Positions 29,022 through 38,052 are shown, counted from the first letter of the stretch. The stretch: DNA of 64,000 nt from Micromonospora sp. NBC_01740 (GCF_035920365.1 NZ_CP109150.1:3410001-3474000), one strand, 5' to 3'. Numbers and translations are program-made. Notes: generated from the letters alone by a model not told the origin.

Positions 29022-30347
29022 TCAGTCGGTGAAGATCGACTTCTTCTGGTTCTCGATGCTCGACGTCAGCCCGTCGATGTCCTTCGGGTCCTTGATGAAC
29101 TGCTGGAGCGCCGGGATGATCACCGTGGAGGCGAAGTCCGGGCGGGTGTCGCGGTCCAGGAACTGGGCGATCTCGGTGGCTGAGCCGACCAGCTCGGCGG
29201 CCTTCTTCTGCAGGGCGCTGTAGCCGCTGGTGTCGGCCTCGCTGTTGGCGACCAGCGTGCTCGGGTCGCTCTTGACGGTGATGTCCGCGGCCGCCTTCGA
29301 GCCGACGTACTCCAGCAGCTTCCTGGCGTTGGCTTCCTGCTTCGGCTTGCGGGCCATCATGTAGCCGTCGATGGGCGCGTCCAGGGCCTTGGCGCCGATC
29401 GCCGGGTCGATCTCGGGGAAGGTGAAGAAGTCGAGGTCGGCCAGGTCGGCGCCGTCGAACTGCTGGCCGACGAAGAGGCCGAGCAGGTACATGCCGCTCT
29501 TCTTCTGCTGCAACGACTGGGCGGCCTCCTGCCAGGTCCGGCCGAGGCTGTCGGGCTGGTGCAGGGGCAGCAGGCCGCGCCAGGTGTCGAAGACCTTCTT
29601 CACCTTGTCGGAGGTCCAGGACTCCTTGCCGGCCATCAGGTCGATGTGGAACTGGTAGCCGTTGATCCGCAGGTTGAGGATGTCGAAGGTGCCCATCGCC
29701 GGCCAGCCGTCCTTGTCGGCGAAGGCGATCGGGGTGAGCCCGTCCTTCTTCATCTCCCCGGCGAGCGCGGTCAGGTCGTCGAGGGTCTTCGGCACCTGGT
29801 AGCCGTTCTGCTGCCAGACCGACTTGCGGTAGAAGACGGCCCACGGGTAGTACGACGACGGCACGAAGTACTGCTTGCCGTCGTCGCCGGTCGACGCCTT
29901 GCGGAACGCGTCGGACATCCCGGAGAGCTTGCCCCAGACGTCGCTGAGGTCACCGGCGAGGCCCCGGGCGGCGAAGAAGCGCATCCGGTAGCCGGCGAAC
30001 CACATGAACACGTCGTCCGGCTTGCCCTGGAGATAGTTGTTGATGTTCTCCTGGAACGTGTTGTGGTCGACGGTGTTGACGGCGACCTCGAGGCCGGACG
30101 AGGTCCGGAAGCCGTCCATGACCTTCGCGATCACCTCCTTGGGCTTCGGGTCGGACTGGTTGGAACCCAGCGACACCGTCTTGGCGTCGGAGCCGCCGGA
30201 GTCGGAACCGCAGCCGGCGAGCAGGCCCGTGCCGAGCAGCGCGGTGGTGCCGGCCGCGCCGGCCAGCAGCGAACGACGGTTGAGGCCGGCCACTGAGGGG
30301 GGTACGAGCCGGGCGAGGTACTCGGCTCGGGTGCGGGGACGGGACAT
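29022..30347 (-). CDS. Sugar-binding lipoprotein of ABC transporter (Tat lipoprotein)
   Basis: The 441-residue protein has a twin-arginine lipoprotein signal: NRRSLLAGAAGTTALLG then LLAGCGSDSGG, with the lipid-modified Cys in LAGC. The mature part is a family 1 solute-binding protein (VNTVDHNTFQENINNYLQGK, PDDVFMWFAGYRMRFFAARG, KKDGLTPIAFADKDGWPAMG). ATG at 30347 follows AGGAGG at eight bases; the longer frame is rejected. It is first in the operon and probably binds an alpha- or beta-galactoside, inferred from the enzymes beside it. A sigma-70-type promoter is visible upstream. Confidence 0.93.
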   Translation of the reverse strand: MSRPRTRAEYLARLVPPSVAGLNRRSLLAGAAGTTALLGTGLLAGCGSDSGGSDAKTVSLGSNQSDPKPKEVIAKVMDGFRTSSGLEVAVNTVDHNTFQENINNYLQGKPDDVFMWFAGYRMRFFAARGLAGDLSDVWGKLSGMSDAFRKASTGDDGKQYFVPSSYYPWAVFYRKSVWQQNGYQVPKTLDDLTALAGEMKKDGLTPIAFADKDGWPAMGTFDILNLRINGYQFHIDLMAGKESWTSDKVKKVFDTWRGLLPLHQPDSLGRTWQEAAQSLQQKKSGMYLLGLFVGQQFDGADLADLDFFTFPEIDPAIGAKALDAPIDGYMMARKPKQEANARKLLEYVGSKAAADITVKSDPSTLVANSEADTSGYSALQKKAAELVGSATEIAQFLDRDTRPDFASTVIIPALQQFIKDPKDIDGLTSSIENQKKSIFTD

Positions 30348-30470
30348 GGTGCCTCCTGCGGATGAAGAGGTGCCCGAGGGCCGTCGGTGGCGGTGTCCCG
30401 GCAATCGTGAACACACACCCGGTTCCATCGCGAATCGACATTGGCGAACACGAATTGCCAGTGGCGCCTC

Positions 30471-30498
30471 AAGCTACTCGTCCTCCGGGTGGTGTCAA
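30471..30498 (-). promoter_or_regulatory. Promoter for the galactoside transport operon
   Basis: On the minus strand TTGACA (30493-30498) and TAGCTT (30471-30476) are 16 bases apart. The rest of the divergent spacer (30348-30618) includes an unusually AT-rich patch at 30537-30590, with AACGTTG and ATGTTGGAACGT elements, that probably holds the DeoR operator. Confidence 0.55.
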
Positions 30499-30618
30499 GG
30501 GGGCGGCAATCTCCCGACAACCCCGTCACGACAAGGCTGTTGAGAGGTAAACGTTGTAAAGATGATCGATGTTGGAACGTGTTGACTTGGCCGCCTCGGC
30601 CGGGCACGCTCTGCATTC

Positions 30619-32658
30619 ATGCGGCGATGGCAGGGTGACGACATCTGGTTCGGTGCCGACTACAACCCCGAGCAGTGGCCCGAGTCCACCTGGGCCGAGG
30701 ACGTCGCGCTGATGCGCCGGGCCGGGGTCAACCTGGTGTCGGTGGGGATCTTCTCCTGGGCGCTGCTGGAGCCCGCCCCCGGCGCGTACGAGTTCGGCTG
30801 GCTGGACCGGGCGATCGACGTGCTGCACGGCGGCGGGATCTCGGTCGACCTGGCCACCGCCACCGCCAGCCCGCCCCCGTGGCTGGCCCACCGGCACCCG
30901 GAGACGCTGCCCCGGCGCGCCGACGGCGCGATCCTCTGGCCGGGCGGCCGGCAGGCGTACTGCCCCAGCTCGCCCGTGTTCCGCGAGCGGTCGCTGGCTC
31001 TGGTCGAGGCCCTCGCCAGCCGGTACGCCGACCACCCCGCCGTGGTCATGTGGCACGTCTCCAACGAGCTGGGCTGCCACAACGTGCACTGCTACTGCGA
31101 CGTCAGCGCCGAGGCGTTCCGCCGCTGGCTGCGCGAGCGCTACGGCGACCTGGACGGGCTCAACCACGCCTGGGGCACCGCCTTCTGGAGCCAGCGCTAC
31201 GGCGACTGGGCCGAGATCAACCCGCCGCGCACCGCGCCGACCTTCGCCAATCCCACCCAGCAACTCGACTTCCTGCGCTTCTCCTCAGACGAGCAGCGCG
31301 CCCAACTGCGCGCCGAGCGCGAGGTGCTCACGCGCCTGGTCCGCCAGCCGGTCACCACGAACTTCATGATCGGCACCGGCATCAAGTACCTCGACTACCA
31401 CTCCTGGGCGTCCGACGTGGACGTCGTCGCCAACGACCACTACCTCACCGCCGCCGACCCGCGCGCCCACGTCGGGCTCGCCCTCGCGGCCGACCACACC
31501 CGGGGCGTCGCCGGCGGCGACCCGTGGCTGCTGATGGAGCACTCCACCAGCGCCGTCAACTGGCAGCCGCGCAACGTCGCCAAGGCCCCCGGCCAGTTGC
31601 GCCGCAACAGCCTGGCGCACGTGGCGCGCGGCGCGGACGGGGTGCTCTTCTTCCAGTGGCGGGCCTCCCGCGCCGGGGCGGAGAAGTTCCACTCCGCGCT
31701 GCTGCCGCACGCCGGCCCGGAGACCAAGGTGTTCCGCGAGGTGTGCCGGCTCGGCGCGGACCTGCGGGCCCTCGCCGAGGTACGCGGCAGCCGGGTCGAC
31801 GCCGAGGTGGCGATCCTGTTCGACTACGAGGCGTGGTGGGGTGCCGAGCTCGACTCGCACCCCACCGTCGACGTCACGTACGCCGACCGCCTCGGCGCGC
31901 TGCACGACGCGCTGTGGCGGGCCGGGATCACCGCCGACGTCGTGCACCCGGCCACCGACCTGTCCCGCTACCGGCTGGTGCTGACACCCACCCTCTACCT
32001 GGTGCGCGACGCGCACGCCGCGGCGCTGTGCGCGTACGTCGAGGCCGGCGGGACCGCCCTGGTCACGTACTTCAGCGGCATCGTCGACGAGCACGACCAC
32101 ATCCGCCTCGGTGGCTACCCGGGGGCGTTCCGGGAACTGCTGGGCGTCCGCGTCGAGGAGTTCTTCCCGCTGCGGGCGGGGGCGCGGGTCACCCTCGACG
32201 ACGGCTCGGTCGCCGACGTGTGGACGGAGTGGCTGCATCCCGAGGGCGCGCAGGTGCTCGCCGCGTACGCCGACGGGCCCCTGCCGGGCGTGCCGGCGCT
32301 GACCCGGCACCCGGTCGGCGCGGGCGCGGCCTGGTACGTCGGCACCCGGCTGGACGCGGCGGCGACGGACCGGCTGGTGGCCCGGCTGGTGGCCGAGTCG
32401 GGGGTACGCCCGGCGGCGCGGGTCCCCGCCGAGGTGGAGGTGGTCCGGCGGCGCGCCGGCGACCGCACCTGGCTCTTCGTCATCAACCACACCGACGCCG
32501 ACGCCCGGCTCGACGCCACCGGCGTGGAACTGCTGACCGGCACGACCTGCGCCGGTGACCTGGTCGTGCCGGCCGGCGAGGTGGCCGTCATCCGCGAGGC
32601 GCCGACCGCCGCCGCGGCCCGCACGTCCGGCGATCCGGCCCCCACGTCCGTGGCGTGA
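30619..32658 (+). CDS. Beta-galactosidase, GH42
   Basis: The 679-residue protein starts with the GH42 barrel entry WFGADYNPEQWPESTWAEDV. The acid/base Glu is in MWHVSNELGCHNVHCYC, next to the Cys cluster that binds zinc in many GH42 enzymes, and the nucleophile Glu is in WLLMEHSTSAVNW. A trimerisation domain and a short C-terminal beta domain follow. No signal peptide; cytoplasmic. ATG at 30619 is divergent from the transport operon and 22 bases ahead of a DeoR regulator gene, so it is part of the same galactoside regulon. Confidence 0.94.
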   Translation: MRRWQGDDIWFGADYNPEQWPESTWAEDVALMRRAGVNLVSVGIFSWALLEPAPGAYEFGWLDRAIDVLHGGGISVDLATATASPPPWLAHRHPETLPRRADGAILWPGGRQAYCPSSPVFRERSLALVEALASRYADHPAVVMWHVSNELGCHNVHCYCDVSAEAFRRWLRERYGDLDGLNHAWGTAFWSQRYGDWAEINPPRTAPTFANPTQQLDFLRFSSDEQRAQLRAEREVLTRLVRQPVTTNFMIGTGIKYLDYHSWASDVDVVANDHYLTAADPRAHVGLALAADHTRGVAGGDPWLLMEHSTSAVNWQPRNVAKAPGQLRRNSLAHVARGADGVLFFQWRASRAGAEKFHSALLPHAGPETKVFREVCRLGADLRALAEVRGSRVDAEVAILFDYEAWWGAELDSHPTVDVTYADRLGALHDALWRAGITADVVHPATDLSRYRLVLTPTLYLVRDAHAAALCAYVEAGGTALVTYFSGIVDEHDHIRLGGYPGAFRELLGVRVEEFFPLRAGARVTLDDGSVADVWTEWLHPEGAQVLAAYADGPLPGVPALTRHPVGAGAAWYVGTRLDAAATDRLVARLVAESGVRPAARVPAEVEVVRRRAGDRTWLFVINHTDADARLDATGVELLTGTTCAGDLVVPAGEVAVIREAPTAAAARTSGDPAPTSVA

Positions 32659-32680
32659 CGGCGCGAAGGAGGCCCTCCGG

Positions 32681-33457
32681 ATGCTGGCCCGACAGCGACA
32701 GGCCGTGATCCTCGAGATGATCCGGCAGCGCGGCGGCGTGCGGGTCAGCCAGTTGGTGAGCCGGTTCGGCGTCTCGGACATGACGATCCGGCGCGACCTG
32801 GAGGTGCTGGCCGAGCGGGGGCTGGTCGACAAGGTCCACGGCGGCGCGACCCTGGTCGGCCCCGGACCCGGCGACGAGCCCGGCTTCGCCGCGAAGTCGC
32901 TGCGGCAGCGGGCCGAGAAGCGGGCCATCGCCGAACGGGCCGCCGCCCTGGTCGAGCCCGGCATGGCCGTCGCGCTCTCCGCCGGCACCACGACCGCCGC
33001 GCTGGCCACCCTGCTGGCCGACGTACGCGGCCTGACCGTGGTGACCAACTCCATCCCCGTCTCCGAGGCCCTGCACCAGCACCCGGGTGCCGACCAGACG
33101 GTCGTGCTGACCGGCGGGATCCGTACCCCGTCGGACGCCCTGACCGGGCCGGTGGCCGAGGCGGCGATCAGCGCCCTCAACGTCGACGTGCTCTTCCTCG
33201 GCGTGCACGGGATGAGCCCGCGCACCGGATTCACCACGCCGAACCTGCTGGAGGCGGGCACCGACCGGTGCCTGGTCGGCGCAGCCCGGCGCCTGGTGGT
33301 GCTGGCCGACCACACCAAGTGGGAGACGATCGGAATGGCCACCATCGCCCCGCTCTCCGAGGCCGACGTGCTCGTCACCGACGCCGGGCTGCCCGAGGAG
33401 GCGCGCGACCAGCTAGCGGGCCAGGTGGGCGAGCTGATCGTCGTCGGAATCGACTGA
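32681..33457 (+). CDS. DeoR/GlpR-family transcriptional regulator
   Basis: The 258-residue protein has an N-terminal DeoR HTH (RVSQLVSRFGVSDMTIRRDL, then GLVDKVHGGA) and a C-terminal sugar-phosphate sensor domain with VALSAGTTTAAL, VVTNSIPV and LADHTKWETIGM. It would repress the divergent galactoside genes and be released by a sugar phosphate. ATG at 32681 follows AAGGAGG at eight bases, 22 bases after GH42. Confidence 0.92.
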   Translation: MLARQRQAVILEMIRQRGGVRVSQLVSRFGVSDMTIRRDLEVLAERGLVDKVHGGATLVGPGPGDEPGFAAKSLRQRAEKRAIAERAAALVEPGMAVALSAGTTTAALATLLADVRGLTVVTNSIPVSEALHQHPGADQTVVLTGGIRTPSDALTGPVAEAAISALNVDVLFLGVHGMSPRTGFTTPNLLEAGTDRCLVGAARRLVVLADHTKWETIGMATIAPLSEADVLVTDAGLPEEARDQLAGQVGELIVVGID

Positions 33458-33474
33458 CCGGCCCGAGCTCGTGG

Positions 33475-34641
33475 TCACGGCACGGCCTTGCGGTTCGCGC
33501 GCTCGATGCCGCGCCGGACGAGACCGCGCACACCCGGGAGGGTCATCGCCCGGATGGTCACGTCGCCCATCCACACGTGGAACCGGCTCGGCGGCGCGTA
33601 CTGGAGCATTCCACGACGGGCGAGCGCCTGCCGTTTCACGGCTTCCGGGCGCAGTCCCGCCTCCCACTCGGTCAGTGCCGCCGGTACGTCGTCGTGCCGT
33701 CGTAGGGCGGCGCCGAGCTGGTTCGCGCCGGCGAGCGCGAGGGTCGCCCCGTGCCCGGCGAAGAGCGTGACGCACCAGGCCGCGTCCCCGAGCAGCACGA
33801 TCCGGCCGGTGCTCCAGCGTGGCATCACCACCTGGCTGATCGCGTCGAAGTAGGCGCCGGCCGGGTCCTTCCCGAGGTGGCGGATCGCGTCGGGGACAGC
33901 CCCGCCGAGATCTCCGAACGCCGCGTCGAGCGCCTCCACCGCTCCGCGCCGCAGGTCGGCGGCCGGGTCCGCGCTGCGGTACGTGAAGAACGCCGACGAT
34001 CGCCGCGCGCCCAGGTTGACGATCGCCGCCGTGCGTCCCGGGCCGATGAACGTGGTGGCTGAGGAGTCCGGCACGCCCGCCACCGGGTCGGCCAGGGGAA
34101 AGGCGCCCACGACGTACGGCAGATCGACCTGGAAGCCGGAGCCGAACGCGGCCGTCCGCGTGGCGGAGTGCACCCCGTCGGCGCCGACGAGCAGGTCGGC
34201 GTGTTCCGTGGTGCCGTCGCTCAGCACCACCCGCACCCGCTCGGTGTCCTGCTCCAGGGCCGTGACGGTGGTGCCGAAGCGGATGTCGGCGCGGTCGCGC
34301 ACCGCCTCGTACAGCGTCGACTCCAGGTCGCCGCGGAACACCGACACGGCCCGGTTGCCGAGGGCGGCCTCGGCGAGGCTGGACGGCACTGTGAACTTGG
34401 GCCGTCCGTCGGTGCGGACGAGCACGGTGGTGAACAGACCCAGGTCGTACGCGGACAGCGCGGTGAGCAGGCCGAGGCGCTCGGCGGCGTCGTAGCCCGG
34501 GCCTATCAGATTGACCATGTAGCCGCTGCTGCGTCGGGCGGGGGCGCGTTCCACCACGACCGTGTGCCATCCGTCGCGTCCGAGTCGCAGCGCGGTGGCC
34601 AGCCCGGCTATGCCCGCTCCCACGATCACTGCACGTTTCAT
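33475..34641 (-). CDS. FAD-dependent monooxygenase-like oxidoreductase
   Basis: The 388-residue protein begins with the FAD-binding motif AVIVGAGIAGLATALRLGRD. It also has the second motif LVGADGVHSATRTAAFG and the FAD-ribityl motif IVLLGDAAWCVTLFAGHGAT of the PHBH/TetX-like group. No membrane segment is clear. It is divergent from a TetR regulator, with palindromic sites between them, so it is probably induced by the compound it modifies. Substrate unknown. Confidence 0.9.
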   Translation of the reverse strand: MKRAVIVGAGIAGLATALRLGRDGWHTVVVERAPARRSSGYMVNLIGPGYDAAERLGLLTALSAYDLGLFTTVLVRTDGRPKFTVPSSLAEAALGNRAVSVFRGDLESTLYEAVRDRADIRFGTTVTALEQDTERVRVVLSDGTTEHADLLVGADGVHSATRTAAFGSGFQVDLPYVVGAFPLADPVAGVPDSSATTFIGPGRTAAIVNLGARRSSAFFTYRSADPAADLRRGAVEALDAAFGDLGGAVPDAIRHLGKDPAGAYFDAISQVVMPRWSTGRIVLLGDAAWCVTLFAGHGATLALAGANQLGAALRRHDDVPAALTEWEAGLRPEAVKRQALARRGMLQYAPPSRFHVWMGDVTIRAMTLPGVRGLVRRGIERANRKAVP

Positions 34642-34661
34642 CCAGCACTCCCGAGTCAGAA

Positions 34662-34700
34662 TGAGCGTTCGCTCAAACTAGTATGAGCGACTGTTCATAC
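34662..34700. promoter_or_regulatory. Palindromic operators between monooxygenase and TetR genes
   Basis: Two related sites: TGAGCGTTCGCTCA (34662-34675; TGAGCG/CGCTCA arms) and GTATGAGCGACTGTTCATAC (34681-34700; GTATGA/TCATAC arms). Their shared ATGAGCG half fits a TetR-type dimer controlling both genes. Confidence 0.75.
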
Positions 34701-34741
34701 CGGGCGCAACGAGGGACGGCGTCACCGCCTAGACTTCGGAC

Positions 34742-35347
34742 ATGCCGCGTGGAGTAGCCATCCCGGAGATTCGGCAGCAGCTCTTCGCCGCCGTCGAGCG
34801 GCTGATCGTGCGAGACGGACCGAGCCGGCTCACCGGCAGGGCCGTGACGCGCGAGGCCGGCGTCGCCACCGGGCTGCTCTACGCGCACTTCGCGAACTTC
34901 GACGACTTCCTGGCCGGGTACTGGATCGACCGGTCCTTCGTGGTCTCCGGCGCGGTGGCCGGCCTCCCGGAGCGCGCCGGGTCCGGCACGGTCGCCGGCA
35001 ACCTCAACCAGGCCATCCTGGCTACGCCGATGGAGACGCTGCTGGCACTGGCCCGGCTGATGGCCTTCCGGCCCGACCTGGTGACACAGGTCGAGACGGT
35101 GCTGGGCGGTGGGACCGCCGGCCTGCAGGCGGTCGAGCGTGCCGTCGCCGGCTACCTGGCCGCCGAGCGGCAACTCGGACGGGTGGCCGGCGACGCCGAC
35201 GTGGCGGCGCTGGCCCTGGCGGTGGTCGGCGTGCTGCACCACGTCGCCCTCACGGGCGGCACCGATCCAGCGGCCCCGCTTCGAATCCAGCGGGCAGTGG
35301 CCGCACTCACCGGAGACCTTTCCGCCATCGCCGCCCCGAAGGCGTGA
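34742..35347 (+). CDS. TetR/AcrR-family regulator
   Basis: The 201-residue protein has a TetR HTH: IPEIRQQLFAAVERLIVRDG, then LTGRAVTREAGVATGLLYAH and FANFDDFLAGYW. The C-terminal helices (ligand pocket) are Ala/Leu-rich and have no recognisable ligand motif. Start ATG at 34742. It most likely represses the divergent FAD monooxygenase and itself through the palindromes between them. Confidence 0.9.
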   Translation: MPRGVAIPEIRQQLFAAVERLIVRDGPSRLTGRAVTREAGVATGLLYAHFANFDDFLAGYWIDRSFVVSGAVAGLPERAGSGTVAGNLNQAILATPMETLLALARLMAFRPDLVTQVETVLGGGTAGLQAVERAVAGYLAAERQLGRVAGDADVAALALAVVGVLHHVALTGGTDPAAPLRIQRAVAALTGDLSAIAAPKA

Positions 35348-35463
35348 TCCGCACCCTGACCGTTCCGCTCCTGCGGATGCGCGGGCTACCAGACGGCTCG
35401 GCGCTGTCGAGCTGAGCCGTCTACGACATCAGCGCGACGCGCTCCGCTTCCCGGGGAGCCGAA

Positions 35464-36006
35464 TCAACGGGCCACGCCCGCGAGCAACCAGCGTCGTACG
35501 GGGATCTCCAGCAACACCCGGAAGCTCTCCGGGGCGACCGGCTCGCGGATGTCCCACCCTGCGTACTTGGTCGCGAAAGCCTTGACGATCGGGTCCGGGA
35601 AGTCGGTTCGGCGCACCCGGGCGAGACCCTCGGCCACGACGGGGGCTTCCCCGCCCTCCAGGGCCAGCGACACCCGTGGATCGGCCGCCACGTTGCGGGC
35701 CTTGACGCTCTCGCCCCCGCAACCGATCCACCACGTGTCATCGACGTAGACGAACCAGACCGGCGTCACGTGCGGCGAACCGTCGCGGCGCAGGGTGCAC
35801 AGCCAGACTCTCAACTCCCGGACCAGGCGAGCCGCGACCTCCGGTGGGACCGCTGCCTGCGGCTCAGGCAGCCCGTACGCCCGACGCTCGCCCCCACGCC
35901 CGAAACCTCCACGCCCAACCCCCTGCCCAGATCTGCCGCATGCCCGAAAGGTGCCTGACCCCGACGGCGTCTCGTGGCACGGCTGTGGTGCCGCACCGCC
36001 GCCCAC
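35464..36006 (-). CDS. PPOX/F420-type flavin-binding split-barrel protein (start uncertain)
   Basis: The conserved part (about residues 50-180) reads RELRVWLCTLRRDGSPHVTP, VWFVYVDDTWWIGCGGESVK, ARNVAADPRVSLALEGGEAP and matches pyridoxamine-oxidase-fold proteins of the F420-using FDOR-B group. The start is a problem: no ATG, GTG or TTG occurs in frame close to the conserved core. The nearest is GTG at 36006, which adds about 45 residues of unconserved Gly/Arg-rich sequence and abuts the palindrome at 36019. A CTG near 35871 is possible. The end is certain. Confidence 0.65.
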   Translation of the reverse strand: MGGGAAPQPCHETPSGSGTFRACGRSGQGVGRGGFGRGGERRAYGLPEPQAAVPPEVAARLVRELRVWLCTLRRDGSPHVTPVWFVYVDDTWWIGCGGESVKARNVAADPRVSLALEGGEAPVVAEGLARVRRTDFPDPIVKAFATKYAGWDIREPVAPESFRVLLEIPVRRWLLAGVAR

Positions 36007-36018
36007 GGTCCGTCCAAT

Positions 36019-36079
36019 GGTGATCAGGACGCCATGGACGTTATCCCGCCGTTTTAGGGTCCATGGCGTCCTGATCACC
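36019..36079. repeat. Intergenic palindrome with 21-base perfect arms
   Basis: GGTGATCAGGACGCCATGGAC at 36019-36039 is inverted at 36059-36079 with a 19-base loop. No T-run follows. It lies between divergent genes, so it is not a simple terminator. Confidence 0.9.
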
Positions 36080-36226
36080 GGGAGGCTCGCGGGGATGCCG
36101 GTCCACCTGCGGTCTGCGCCGTCGTGGTGCACTCTCACAGGCACTTCACAGCGCTTCCGCGTAGTGTCCCGACGAGTCAGCGACCGGCTCCAGGGTGGAG
36201 TGCGGTGTCTTTGCACGGGAGTTCCG

Positions 36227-37192
36227 ATGGTCTTCAAGAAGATGTTGAGCGCGTTCGGAGTGGGCGGGCCGAGCGTCGACACCGTCCTGACCAACCCGAA
36301 CACCCGCCCCGGTCTGACCCTCGAGGGGCAGGTCAACCTGCAGGGCGGGGACGCCCCGGCCAACGTCGAGCAGGTCGTCGTCAGCCTGGTCACCCGGGTC
36401 GAGATCGAGGGCGGTGACACCGAGTACGCCGGCGTGATGGAGTTCCACCGGCTGCCGGTCAGCGGCGCGTTCCAGCTCGCCCCGAAGCAGCAGCTCTCCC
36501 TGCCGTTCCAGCTCCCGGTCCCGTGGGAGACGCCGATCACCGACGTCTACGGCCAGCGGCTGCGCGGCATGACGATGGGGCTGCGCACCGAGCTGGCCAT
36601 CGCCCGGGCGGTCGACAAGGGCGACCTGGACCAGGTCAACGTGCACCCGCTGCCGGTGCACGAGCGGATCCTGGAGGCGTTCCAGCGGCTCGGCTTCCGG
36701 TTCAAGCACGCCGACCTGGAGCGCGGTCACATCCGTGGCACGCAGCAGACGCTGCCGTTCTACCAGGAGATCGAGTTCTTCGCCTCGCCCCAGTACGCGA
36801 GCACCATCAACGAGGTCGAGCTGACCTTCGTGACCAGCCCGCACGGCGTCGAGGTCATCCTGGAGTGCGACAAGCGCGGCGGGTTCCTGACCCCCGGGCA
36901 CGACGCCTTCGGCCACTACCGGCTCTCGCACGCCGACGCCGACAAGACGGACTGGGTCCAGGTCGTCGACGGCTGGCTCCGGGAGACCACCTCCCGCTAC
37001 GGCAGCCTGCGCGGCGCCCACGGCTTCGGCGGCCACGGTCACGGTCACGGGCACGGTCACGGCCGAGGCGTCGGCATGGGTGGCGTCGTCGCCGGTGCCG
37101 CGATGGGAGCCGTCGGGGGAATGATCGTCGGAGACATGATCGGCGACGCCTTCGAGGGCGACGGCGAGGACTTCGGCGGCTTCGAGGAGTAG
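36227..37192 (+). CDS. Spo0M-like sporulation-control protein
   Basis: The 321-residue protein begins FKKMLSAFGVGGPSVDTVLT with the arrestin-like beta-sandwich repeats of the Spo0M family (LEGQVNLQGGDAPANVEQVV, LPFQLPVPWETPITDVYGQR, GMTMGLRTELAIARAVDKGD). A His-Gly tract (GGHGHGHGHGHGHGRG) and a Gly/Met-rich hydrophobic tail end it; the tract may bind metal. ATG at 36227 follows GGGAG at about eight bases. In Bacillus the family tunes sporulation; here a role in development is inferred. A terminator follows. Confidence 0.9.
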   Translation: MVFKKMLSAFGVGGPSVDTVLTNPNTRPGLTLEGQVNLQGGDAPANVEQVVVSLVTRVEIEGGDTEYAGVMEFHRLPVSGAFQLAPKQQLSLPFQLPVPWETPITDVYGQRLRGMTMGLRTELAIARAVDKGDLDQVNVHPLPVHERILEAFQRLGFRFKHADLERGHIRGTQQTLPFYQEIEFFASPQYASTINEVELTFVTSPHGVEVILECDKRGGFLTPGHDAFGHYRLSHADADKTDWVQVVDGWLRETTSRYGSLRGAHGFGGHGHGHGHGHGRGVGMGGVVAGAAMGAVGGMIVGDMIGDAFEGDGEDFGGFEE

Positions 37193-37203
37193 GACCACTC
37201 ACG

Positions 37204-37241
37204 ACGGTGGCCCCCGGGACCGTAGTCCCGAGGGCCACCGT
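37204..37241. terminator. Terminator between convergent genes
   Basis: ACGGTGGCCC and GGGCCACCGT arms with an inner CGGGAC/GTCCCG stem form an imperfect 17-base hairpin. Confidence 0.8.
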
Positions 37242-37261
37242 TGCCGTGGTGCGTCGCCCTG

Positions 37262-37666
37262 TCAGTGCCGGGCCTTGCGCTCCTCGCCACTGCGCCAGTT
37301 GCTGCCGGCCTTGGCCAGACCGCGGCTACCCAGGTAACCGATGGTCAGCAGCGTGATCATGAACCAGGCGTTGTCGGCCCGGAAGATGTCCACGCCGGTC
37401 GAGTTCTGGCCGACCAGCTGCGAGGCGGCCAGCACGCCGATCACGGCCGCGATGTAGACCCAGAACTCGGTCGTACGCAGCGACGGCTTGGTCTCCGTGC
37501 CGGGTGCCTGCATGGCCTCCCGGTGCCCGTCATGCATCATCGGCATCGGGCGGGTGGGCGTCTCCTGCATGGCCCGGTCCTGCATGGCCCGGTCCTGCAT
37601 CGCCCGGTTGGGCGCGTCCTGCGTCGGCCGGTTCATCGGCCTGGTGGAAGCAGCCTGCGTGCTCAT
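37262..37666 (-). CDS. Small membrane protein with two helices
   Basis: The 134-residue protein has a hydrophilic, Met/Arg-rich first half with a short repeat (AMQDRAMQDRAMQ), then helix one FWVYIAAVIGVLAASQLV, a short loop (STGVDIFRADN), helix two AWFMITLLTIGYLGSRGLAK and a basic tail. ATG at 37666 follows GGAGG at nine bases; the longer frame is rejected. Similar proteins are frequent in actinomycetes; function unknown. Confidence 0.8.
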   Translation of the reverse strand: MSTQAASTRPMNRPTQDAPNRAMQDRAMQDRAMQETPTRPMPMMHDGHREAMQAPGTETKPSLRTTEFWVYIAAVIGVLAASQLVGQNSTGVDIFRADNAWFMITLLTIGYLGSRGLAKAGSNWRSGEERKARH

Positions 37667-37877
37667 CTTGTCCTCCTCAGGATGCGATGAGTCGTACCTG
37701 CGTTCCCTCGCCCCGCTACCGCGTGTCGGCCACGGCACGGTTCGCGTGCATGGCGGGGGCACCCGCCGTCTACCCGACCTGACGGGGGCAGTAACACCCC
37801 CGGCACCCCGGATACCTGCCCCGCTCCCTGCACCCCACCCCCACCAAACCCACCCCCACCCCCGCCCCGCCCCGAAG

Positions 37878-37962
37878 CCGGCGTCGATCATGCGGTTGTG
37901 GTGGGGTGCAAATCGCCTGAATCGGTATCTGACGGGCACCACGACTGCATGATCGACGCCGG
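37878..37962. repeat. GATCATG-type intergenic palindrome, copy 2
   Basis: CCGGCGTCGATCATGC at 37878-37893 is perfectly inverted at 37947-37962 (16 bases); an inner CGGTTGTGGTG/CACCACGACTG pairing extends the stem with G-U pairs. It shares GATCATGxGGTTG with 13184-13238. The gene-free stretch 37667-38052 contains nothing else recognisable. Confidence 0.85.
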
Positions 37963-38052
37963 GTGCGGGCGGGACGGCGGGGCGACAGGTGGGGCGGGTT
38001 TGTCGGTGGGGGTGGCGGGCACGCAGGTCGGACCGACCACTCCTGTGAGGTG

